Shown here piece by piece: positions 58,493 to 64,000 of a stretch of 64,000 nt of DNA; position 1 is the stretch's first letter, and each line of letters starts with the position of its first letter. The position numbers and the translations under genes are program-made. A model generated the notes under the pieces. That model made no database searches. It saw nothing but the letters and a program-made list of their open reading frames with translations, and was not told the DNA's origin. This DNA is from Mycobacterium szulgai (GTDB taxonomy: Bacteria; Actinomycetota; Actinomycetes; Mycobacteriales; Mycobacteriaceae), in NCBI RefSeq assembly GCF_002116635.1, contig NZ_LQPW01000146.1:1-64000 (forward strand), written 5' to 3'.

Positions 58493-58577
58493 TTGTCCAC
58501 ACTGAATGTGTGTCGTTGTACGGTTCTTAGCAGCATTGATGTCCTAGCGCCCCGCATTAATCCACAGGTTTTCCACA
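58493..58577 (+). promoter_or_regulatory. Cluster of DnaA-box-like nonamers upstream of dnaB
   Basis: TTGTCCACA (58493-58501) is the mycobacterial consensus DnaA box. TAATCCACA (58558-58566) and TTTTCCACA (58569-58577) are near-matches, all in the same orientation, with the last two 11 bases apart (one helical turn). They lie in an AT-richer patch of the rplI-dnaB gap. Binding is predicted, not shown. Confidence 0.5.
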
Positions 58578-58700
58578 CCCCCCTTAACACAGCTGTCAAC
58601 GGATATGCACACACGATGCACAGCTTCATGAACAACAGCCCCTTGGAGTACTCGCCAGCAACGTTTACGGTTCTCCCGGCGCTTAGACGTAGCGGGTGAC

Positions 58701-58806
58701 CGGACGGCGACAATGCGGGCCGCGCAGCGGCCCGAGGAGGAGCCGGCCACATCGGGCACGGACGGCGACAATGCGGGCCGCGAAGCGGCCCGAGGAGGAG
58801 CCGGCC
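58701..58806. repeat. Two-copy 58-bp MIRU-like tandem repeat
   Basis: Unit 1 starts at 58701 (CGGACGGCGACAATGCGGGC) and unit 2 at 58759 with the same opening. They are identical over about 48 bases except one (GCGCAGCGG against GCGAAGCGG), and both end CCCGAGGAGGAGCCGGCC. The second copy lacks the last 10 bases. The GACAATGCGG...GAGGAGGAGC layout resembles mycobacterial interspersed repetitive units from memory. It could be a VNTR locus. Confidence 0.75.
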
Positions 58807-58899
58807 AATTTGGGGAGGGGCGGGGTGTCGGTGCGTTGACTTACGCTCTGAATAGCGGGAATCGAATGTATGTTCGTATGCTCGTAGCAGAGGAGGTGA

Positions 58900-60285
58900 G
58901 TGCCCGTGGCGGTCGTTGATGATTTGCCGCACCCAGGTATGGATGCGCCGCCGCCCAGTGAGGACTTTGGGCGCCAGCCGCCGCAGGACCTGGCCGCCGA
59001 GCAGTCGGTGCTGGGCGGGATGCTGCTGAGCAAGGACGCCATCGCCGACGTGCTGGAGCGGCTGCGGCCCGGTGATTTCTACCGCCCGGCCCACCAGAAC
59101 GTCTACGACGCCATCCTGGATCTGTATGGGCGGGGGGAGCCGGCCGATGCGGTGACCGTGGCCGCCGAGTTGGACCGGCGCGGGCTGTTGCGCCGCATTG
59201 GTGGCGCGCCCTACTTGCACACGCTGATCTCGACGGTGCCGACGGCCGCTAATGCCGGCTACTACGCGGGCATCGTCGCCGAGAAGGCGCTGCTGCGCAG
59301 GCTGGTGGAGGCCGGCACCCGGGTGGTGCAGTACGGCTATGCCGGCGCCGACGGCGCCGATGTGGCCGAAATCGTCGACCGGGCTCAAGCCGAGATCTAC
59401 GACGTGGCCGAGCGGCGGACAACCGAAGATTTTGTGCCGCTAGAGGATCTGCTACAGCCAACGATGGACGAGATCGATGCCATCGCCTCGAACGGTGGTA
59501 TCGCGCGTGGCGTGCCGACCGGTTTCACCGAGCTCGACGAGGTGACCAATGGGCTGCACCCGGGGCAGATGATCATCGTCGCGGCACGTCCGGGTGTGGG
59601 GAAGTCGACCCTCGGGCTGGACTTCATGCGGTCGTGCTCGATCAAGCACCGCATGGCAAGCGTGATCTTCTCCTTGGAGATGAGCAAGTCCGAGATCGTC
59701 ATGCGGCTGCTGTCGGCGGAAGCGAAAATCAAACTGGCCGATATGCGTTCGGGCCGGATGACCGATGACGACTGGACCCGGTTGGCCCGTCGGATGAGTG
59801 AAATCAGCGAGGCGCCACTGTATATCGACGACTCGCCGAATCTGACCATGATGGAGATCCGCGCAAAGGCCCGTCGGTTGCGACAGAAGTCCAACCTGAA
59901 GCTCGTCGTAGTCGACTATCTGCAGCTGATGACCTCGGGCAAAAAGCACGAATCACGGCAGGTCGAGGTCTCCGAATTCTCAAGGCATCTAAAGCTTTTG
60001 GCTAAGGAGCTTGAAGTCCCGGTAGTGGCGATCAGTCAGCTGAATCGTGGGCCCGAGCAGCGTACTGACAAGAAGCCAATGCTGTCCGACCTTCGCGAGT
60101 CGGGAAGTTTGGAACAGGATGCCGACATGGTCATACTGCTGAACCGCCCGGATGCATTTGAACGTGATGATCCACGCGGGGGAGAGGCGGATTTCATTCT
60201 CGCCAAACACCGTAACGGCCCGACCAAGACGGTCACTGTCGCGCACCAGCTGCACTTGTCGCGGTTTGCCAACATGGCTAGGTGA
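58900..60285 (+). CDS. dnaB: Replicative DNA helicase DnaB, intein-free (461 aa)
   Basis: This is the hexameric replicative helicase. The N-terminal domain begins PQDLAAEQSVLGGMLLSKDAI. The C-terminal RecA-like domain has Walker A ARPGVGKSTLG, VIFSLEMSKSEIVMRLLSAEA, Walker B LVVVDYLQLM and the DLRESGSLEQDADMVILLNRP motif H3/H4 region. GTG 58900 follows AGGAGGTGA exactly. M. tuberculosis and M. leprae DnaB carry inteins and are far longer; here every motif is uninterrupted. It is a monocistronic gene after the 630-base gap. Confidence 0.97.
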   Translation: MPVAVVDDLPHPGMDAPPPSEDFGRQPPQDLAAEQSVLGGMLLSKDAIADVLERLRPGDFYRPAHQNVYDAILDLYGRGEPADAVTVAAELDRRGLLRRIGGAPYLHTLISTVPTAANAGYYAGIVAEKALLRRLVEAGTRVVQYGYAGADGADVAEIVDRAQAEIYDVAERRTTEDFVPLEDLLQPTMDEIDAIASNGGIARGVPTGFTELDEVTNGLHPGQMIIVAARPGVGKSTLGLDFMRSCSIKHRMASVIFSLEMSKSEIVMRLLSAEAKIKLADMRSGRMTDDDWTRLARRMSEISEAPLYIDDSPNLTMMEIRAKARRLRQKSNLKLVVVDYLQLMTSGKKHESRQVEVSEFSRHLKLLAKELEVPVVAISQLNRGPEQRTDKKPMLSDLRESGSLEQDADMVILLNRPDAFERDDPRGGEADFILAKHRNGPTKTVTVAHQLHLSRFANMAR

Positions 60286-60714
60286 ACGCCTACCCCCGCA
60301 TCGGTCCTCATCCAAGACGACGACTTTCGTGAGACCAAATGGCGGATCCACCATGAAGATGAAGGTCTTGTTAGGCTAGCTATGTATCTAGCTGCGCTTT
60401 GGCTGTAGATGCTCGCCCGCTCCGCGTTGCGCTACTGGGCCGACGAAGTGCGTCATGCATCAAGGACATTGGGTGTTCGTCGTCAAGCGGAAACGGCTGT
60501 GCCGGCACCTCTCACGACAACAACGTGCATGGATTCAGCGGGTACCCACACGATATGGCGCGTTACCTATGGATTGCAGTCGAGCTCTCGGTCGTCGGCT
60601 CGGCTGGAGGACGGCGCAGAGCGATTGGCGCGCGACCGGTGTCAACAGCATCTCGGAGCGTCATCGTGGCTGGCGCACTAGCGGCTCGAGCTCCAGCGGG
60701 CCACCAAGGCTTGA
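60286..60714. other. Gap after dnaB without a supported gene
   Basis: This is about 430 bases. Directly after the dnaB TGA, the same frame continues open for 37 codons, ending in coding-like DDDFRETKWRIHHEDEGL and LAALWL before TAG at about 60409. It has no start codon, so it may be a decayed gene fragment. Other short frames (to 60842) look like shadow frames with no recognisable motif. No RNA gene was recognised. Confidence 0.5.
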
Positions 60715-60742
60715 CAACATACAACCGATCGGTTGTATGTTG
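60711..60742 (+). promoter_or_regulatory. 28-bp perfect palindrome over the arsR-type promoter
   Basis: Half-site CAACATACAACCGA (60715-60728) is followed by its exact reverse complement (60729-60742). A consensus -35 TTGACA (60711-60716) overlaps its left edge, and TATGTT (60736-60741), a TANNNT -10, overlaps its right edge. Six bases later is the GTG of the regulator, the geometry of a leaderless mRNA. The spacing between -35 and -10 is long (19 bases). Confidence 0.75.
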
Positions 60743-60747
60743 GTCGA

Positions 60748-61089
60748 GTGACCGAAGTCGAGGAAGACCGGGCGGACGCCCTCTTTCACGCGCTCGCCGA
60801 CCGGACCCGACGGGACATCATGCGCCGGGTGCTAGCCGGTGAGCACTCGGTTTCCACGCTCGCGGTGAAGTACGAGATGAGCTTCGCAGCGGTGCAGAAA
60901 CACGTCGTCGTACTGGAAAAGGCCGGTCTCCTCACCAAGCGACGCAACGGTCGCGAGCAACTGGCCAGCGGTGACGTGGCGGCAGTGCGGTCGGTGGCGT
61001 CCATGCTCACTGAGTTGGAACAGGTTTGGCGCGGTCGCATCGCACGCATCGACGAACTCATCTCATCCGACTCAACCAAGGAGGACTGA
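60748..61089 (+). CDS. ArsR-family winged-helix regulator (113 aa)
   Basis: This is a small winged-helix repressor: ADALFHALADRTRRDIMRRVL, STLAVKYEMSFAAVQKHVVVLEKAGLLTKRR (read in pieces) is the ArsR helix-turn-helix and wing. No CxC metal-binding motif is present in the alpha-3 helix, so it probably senses a non-metal signal or works with its partner. The GTG at 60748 is chosen because the promoter palindrome ends 5 bases before it. It is 4 bases upstream of an SRPBCC gene, a pairing common in actinobacteria. Autoregulation through the palindrome is strongly suggested. Confidence 0.92.
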   Translation: MTEVEEDRADALFHALADRTRRDIMRRVLAGEHSVSTLAVKYEMSFAAVQKHVVVLEKAGLLTKRRNGREQLASGDVAAVRSVASMLTELEQVWRGRIARIDELISSDSTKED

Positions 61090-61093
61090 ACCC

Positions 61094-61579
61094 ATGCCCG
61101 TGACCGACGTCCAACACGACATCGACAACCTGACCCTGACCATCACCGCCGACTTCGCCGCGCCCGTGGAGCGAATCTGGCAGGTGTACGCCGACCCGCG
61201 CCAGCTGGAAAAGGTATGGGGGCCGCCGACTTATCCAGCGACCGTGGTCGACCATGACCTCACGCCAGGCGGCCGCACCACGTACTTCATGACTGGCCCG
61301 GAAGGCGACAAACACGCCGGATACTGGCAGATCACCGCGGTCGACGAACCGACGGGCTTCTCCTTCGACGACGGTTTCGCCGACTTGGAATTCAACCCGA
61401 ACCCCGGCATGCCGGTTTCGAAGAATGTCTACACCTTTGTCGAGCACGAGGGCGGTACTCGCGCGACATACGTGAGCATCTACGAGTCTGCCGAGGCGCT
61501 TCAGCAGGTGCTGGACATGGGGATAGTCGAGGGCGCCACATCGGCGATCAACCAGATCGACGATCTGGTTGCTGGATAG
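61094..61579 (+). CDS. SRPBCC/AHSA1-type ligand-binding protein (161 aa)
   Basis: This is a START-like SRPBCC fold of the AHSA1 (Aha1 C-terminal) family: LTITADFAAPVERIWQVYADPRQLEKVWGPPTYPATVVDHDL (read in pieces) is the opening, with the usual WGP segment. TPGGRTTYFMTGPEGDKHAGYWQITAVDEPTGFSF is the central sheet, and a long C-terminal helix closes the cavity. ATG 61094 has AAGGAGGACTG ahead of it. It forms an operon with the ArsR regulator. It probably binds a hydrophobic ligand; the ligand is unknown. Confidence 0.92.
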   Translation: MPVTDVQHDIDNLTLTITADFAAPVERIWQVYADPRQLEKVWGPPTYPATVVDHDLTPGGRTTYFMTGPEGDKHAGYWQITAVDEPTGFSFDDGFADLEFNPNPGMPVSKNVYTFVEHEGGTRATYVSIYESAEALQQVLDMGIVEGATSAINQIDDLVAG

Positions 61580-61580
61580 G

Positions 61581-62606
61581 TCAGCGGAAGCGGATGTTCA
61601 GCGTCGCCAGGCCGAAAATCTTTCGGCCACCGGACTTCGCGGCGATCATGACGACACCGGTGCGGGTCTCAGGGTCCAGCGACTTGATCCGGCCGCTGTA
61701 CTCAATGTCGGCGCCGTCGATGGCCGCCACGATTGCGGGCGCGGACAGCCGCACCGCGAACCGCGTCACCGCTCCGGGGTCACCTGACCACGCCGAAACG
61801 AATCCGGCACCCAAACCCATGGTGAGCATTCCGTGGGCGATCACGTCGGGCAGTCCGGCGAGCTTGGCGAGGTTCTCGTCCCAGTGAATAGGGTTGGCAT
61901 CGCCGGCCACTCCGGAATAGTTCACCAGATCGCCGCGGGACAGTCGGGCGTGATGGATCGGTAGCTCGTCGCCGACCTTGACGTCATCGAACGACGGCGT
62001 GCCTGGCGTGCGGGTCGCCTTGGCTATCCGAATCTCACCTTCGGGGCGCACCGTCTTGTGGTAAGTCGCGTCGGCTTCGTCGCTTGCGAGGATGTTTACG
62101 TCGTGCATCATCGCCTTCTGCACGACCGCCTTGACCGCCGGATCGATCTCGTCGGCCCGGACGCCGACGACGGTGGTGTGCAAGGTGTGCACCCGTTCGC
62201 CGGCTGGATCGGTGAACGTGTTGGTGACGGTGATCAGGTCTCTGCCGGCAACTCTGCGCACTGACGTCAACTCCACGTCGATATGCAGTTCGTCGCCGGC
62301 CACGATCGGGCGGTGCTGCTCGAAGACTTCTTCGGTCTGCACGTAGGTGTCGTAACCGACGACGACCGTCTCGAACATGCGGCGATTGCAGGTCATGCCC
62401 GGGACCGAGGTGAAGGTCAGCGGCGCCACCAGATCCGAATATCCCAGCTCGGCGGCGGCGGCGACATCCCAGTGGGCGGGGTGATAGTCCTGCACTGCGC
62501 GCGCGTACTCGCGTAGCTTCTCGCGGCCCACCAGGTAGGTGCCGTCCATTTGGTAGTAGTGGCCGACCCGGGATTCGATTGCCGACGCTTCTGCTGCTGC
62601 AGTCAC
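61581..62606 (-). CDS. Double-hotdog MaoC-like (3R)-hydroxyacyl dehydratase (341 aa)
   Basis: This is two hotdog domains in one chain. The N-terminal half (YLVGREKLREYARAVQDYHPAHWD, DLVAPLTFTSVPGM) is of the FAS1_DH/HadA type. The C-terminal half has the catalytic hydratase-2 motif YSGVAGDANPIHWDENLAKLAGLPDVIAHGML with Asp and His. Rv0216 and the HadA-HadB dehydratases are relatives, so the likely reaction is dehydration of 3-hydroxyacyl-ACP or -CoA. GTG 62606 is the preferred start; GTG 62654 would add 16 residues. It ends 1 base from the convergent SRPBCC gene. Confidence 0.88.
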   Translation of the reverse strand: MTAAAEASAIESRVGHYYQMDGTYLVGREKLREYARAVQDYHPAHWDVAAAAELGYSDLVAPLTFTSVPGMTCNRRMFETVVVGYDTYVQTEEVFEQHRPIVAGDELHIDVELTSVRRVAGRDLITVTNTFTDPAGERVHTLHTTVVGVRADEIDPAVKAVVQKAMMHDVNILASDEADATYHKTVRPEGEIRIAKATRTPGTPSFDDVKVGDELPIHHARLSRGDLVNYSGVAGDANPIHWDENLAKLAGLPDVIAHGMLTMGLGAGFVSAWSGDPGAVTRFAVRLSAPAIVAAIDGADIEYSGRIKSLDPETRTGVVMIAAKSGGRKIFGLATLNIRFR

Positions 62607-62792
62607 AATTTGCTCAACTGTTCTATGGCTGATTAATGAGCCTGACCAAAGCACACTAGCCTGCGGACACCGCAGATATACACGCCGACGGGCTTCGCCG
62701 GTTTACGCTGGGCCCTCCCTGCAACGCTCGCGGTGCGATAGAACGGTAGGAGCGAGGCCGCTTCAGCCCAAAACGCCAAGAGGAGTTCAGTT

Positions 62793-63608
62793 ATGCAGTC
62801 GGTCAGTGGACTCAATGTCCTTGTCACCGGGGCCGCGATGGGCCTTGGCAAGCTGTTCGCCACCCACGCCGTCAAAGAGGGGGCTGCCGCGGTGGTGCTT
62901 TGGGACGCCAACGAGGCCGCGCTGAAGGAAACCGCCGCCGAGTTGGAGGCGGCCGGCGGCACGATCCATTACGAAATCGTCGACGTCACCTCGCAAGACC
63001 GCGTGGCCGAGGCCGCCAACCGGGTCCGCGCCGAGGTCGGCACCATCCATGTGCTGTTCAACAATGCCGGCATCGTGCGCGGCAACGGCTACTTCTGGGA
63101 GAACCAGCCGCGCGACTTCATGCTCACCATGGAGGTCAATTCCATTGGGCCCATGCTGGTCGCCCGGGAGTTCCTGCCGGCGATGATCGAGTCCGGCACG
63201 CAGTGTCGTCTGGTCAACATCGCATCCTCGGCCGGACTGAACGCCATTCCACGCATGGCCGCCTATGCCGCGTCGAAGTGGGCGGCGATCGGCTTCTCCG
63301 ATTCAGTGCGCCTAGAGCTTGAACAGGCCGGCCATAACCACGTCAAGGTAACCACCGTATGCCCGACCTACATCAACACCGGCATGTTCGAGGGCGCGAA
63401 GGGCATCCTGTTCACTCCGATGCTCAAGCAGGAGGACGTTGTCGACCAGGCGTGGGCGGCGATGCTCAAAGGCGATTCTTTCGTCATCATCCCGTGGACT
63501 TCGAAGATGAATAAGGTGCTCAGTGCCGTGCTGCCGGTGTGGCTGCGTGATGTCTATCTGCGGCGCGTCGGCGTCTACAACTCGATGGACGAGTTTTCCG
63601 GGCATTAG
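62793..63608 (+). CDS. Short-chain dehydrogenase/reductase (271 aa)
   Basis: This is a classical SDR similar to retinol-dehydrogenase-like members. GAAMGLGKLFA is the Rossmann loop, LWDANEAAL has Asp after strand 2 (favouring NAD), NNAGIVRGNG follows, and VNIASSAGLNAIPRMAAYAASKWAA holds Ser, Tyr and Lys. The C-terminal stretch VLPVWLRDVYLRRVGVYNSMDEF is hydrophobic, suggesting membrane contact. ATG 62793 is preceded by AAGAGGAG. Its TAG overlaps the TAA of the convergent gene in TTAG. The substrate is unknown. Confidence 0.92.
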   Translation: MQSVSGLNVLVTGAAMGLGKLFATHAVKEGAAAVVLWDANEAALKETAAELEAAGGTIHYEIVDVTSQDRVAEAANRVRAEVGTIHVLFNNAGIVRGNGYFWENQPRDFMLTMEVNSIGPMLVAREFLPAMIESGTQCRLVNIASSAGLNAIPRMAAYAASKWAAIGFSDSVRLELEQAGHNHVKVTTVCPTYINTGMFEGAKGILFTPMLKQEDVVDQAWAAMLKGDSFVIIPWTSKMNKVLSAVLPVWLRDVYLRRVGVYNSMDEFSGH

Positions 63609-64000
63609 GTCCCACGCCCGCTGCGGCGTTCCAGACCGCGATCGGGTGCGCCCATGTCCCCCGTGCCAGGTGTGCCGCCGGCGAGCGCGTAGCGCAGGTG
63701 CACGGTGCCGCTCGGAGCGGCCACCGGCGGCTCGAGGAGTGAGACGTTCGTGGGCACCGCGCCACCGTCGAACACCTTCTTCCCGACGCCCAGCACTATC
63801 GGGTGCACCCAGAGGTCGATGCGATCGAACAGCTTTTCCCGCAGGAGGGTCTGCACCAGGTTCAAGCTCCCGACGACCTTGACGTGCTCGTGCCTCTCAC
63901 GAAGCTCGCCCACGGCGCCGGCTAGATCCGGCCCGAGTTGCATGGAGCCGGCCCACGAGAGATCAGGCCTGCCGCGGGAGGCCACATACTTGGGGACGCT
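63605..64000 (-). CDS. RibD C-terminal/dihydrofolate-reductase-like protein, 5' end beyond window
   Basis: The frame stays open to the last base of the window (SVPKYVASRGRPDLSW), so the N-terminus lies outside. Visible parts are VKVVGSLNLVQTLLREKLFDRIDLWVHPIVLGVGKKVF, read in pieces: the strand-loop-helix and PIVLGxGK motif of the RibD_C/DHFR-like superfamily of NADPH oxidoreductases. Small stand-alone members are common in actinobacteria and have no assigned substrate. The C-terminus is Gly/Arg-rich. It is convergent with the SDR, the stop codons sharing TTAG. Confidence 0.85.
   Translation of the reverse strand, partial: SVPKYVASRGRPDLSWAGSMQLGPDLAGAVGELRERHEHVKVVGSLNLVQTLLREKLFDRIDLWVHPIVLGVGKKVFDGGAVPTNVSLLEPPVAAPSGTVHLRYALAGGTPGTGDMGAPDRGLERRSGRGT

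Larger units (their letters stand above)
58270..58899. other. Non-coding rplI-dnaB gap with DnaA-box-like sites and tandem repeat
   Basis: This is a 630-base stretch without a convincing gene. Short frames exist on the minus strand but overlap the tandem repeat and have no family features. It holds three DnaA-box-like nonamers (58493-58577), an AT-richer patch around them, and a two-copy 58-base MIRU-like repeat (58701-58806). A TTGACT -35-like hexamer (58836-58841) lies closer to dnaB, and the strong dnaB Shine-Dalgarno AGGAGGTGA is at 58891-58899. Confidence 0.7.

Noticed and set aside
60399..60842. A 147-codon frame crossing the arsR promoter
   Set aside because: It runs through the palindrome into the regulator in another frame, is Arg/Ser-rich and has no recognisable motif.
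1..64000. CRISPR arrays, tRNA or rRNA genes, prophage or insertion sequences
   Set aside because: No regularly spaced repeats, tRNA-like cloverleaf ends, transposase DDE frames or integrase genes were recognised. Only the short tandem and direct repeats listed were seen.

Overview
The window is a high-GC chromosomal segment of a Mycobacterium, probably a slow grower related to the M. tuberculosis / M. kansasii / M. marinum group. The basis is gene order and sequence. From memory, the order whiB5-Rv0023-Rv0024 to Rv0030, Rv0036c-Rv0041 (leuS), Rv0042c-Rv0052, and rpsF-ssb-rpsR-rplI-dnaB matches the oriC-proximal backbone of M. tuberculosis. On that backbone sit several blocks I do not expect there in M. 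tuberculosis. No rRNA, tRNA, CRISPR array or intact insertion sequence was seen.

Layout: (1) 1-9518, the 3' part of a polyunsaturated-fatty-acid-type (Pfa) secondary lipid synthase: the end of an ACP-KR-DH subunit, then a KS-CLF-multiple DH-acyltransferase megasynthase. (2) 9515-12880, a convergent lysophospholipid-type acyltransferase, a family 2 glycosyltransferase and an acyl-CoA dehydrogenase. (3) 12968-26454, whiB5, an XRE-type regulator and an NlpC/P60 gene, an Rv0025-Rv0030 block with EspC/EspD-like small proteins, then eccB-eccC-PE-PPE of an ESX-2-like type VII secretion locus. No esx pair, eccD, mycP, eccE or eccA follows. (4) 26679-33510, Rv0036c-Rv0040c homologues, with an inside-out duplication of a BASS-type transporter and the Rv0039c small membrane protein. 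(5) 33710-36619, leuS. (6) 36623-46653, short-chain dehydrogenases, a MarR regulator, a polar amino-acid ABC transporter, GntR and Rv0044c homologues, an Old-Yellow-Enzyme/epimerase/SDR/TetR block and the Rv0045c hydrolase. (7) 46684-54817, ino1 with its PadR regulator, Rv0048c, Rv0049, ponA1, Rv0051 and Rv0052. (8) 54923-56331, a two-gene radical-SAM/SPASM RiPP-like cassette on the minus strand. (9) 56588-60285, rpsF-ssb-rpsR-rplI, a non-coding stretch with DnaA-box-like sites and a MIRU-like tandem repeat, and an intein-free dnaB. (10) 60748-64000, an ArsR/SRPBCC pair under a 28-bp palindrome, a double-hotdog dehydratase, an SDR and a truncated dihydrofolate-reductase-like gene.

How parts work together: the two Pfa-type proteins would build a long acyl chain on ACPs, and the fused C-terminal acyltransferase could hand it directly to a lysolipid acceptor. 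The nearby free acyltransferase may act in the same pathway. In the ESX block, a cytosolic and secreted-substrate module is joined to the EccB/EccC motor components and a PE/PPE pair, but no pore components are present. It must borrow another ESX channel or be a relic. The radical-SAM gene and its 65-residue partner look like a self-contained peptide-modification unit.

Starts were chosen from Shine-Dalgarno spacing and remembered homologue lengths. Homology statements come from reading motifs and were not searched.
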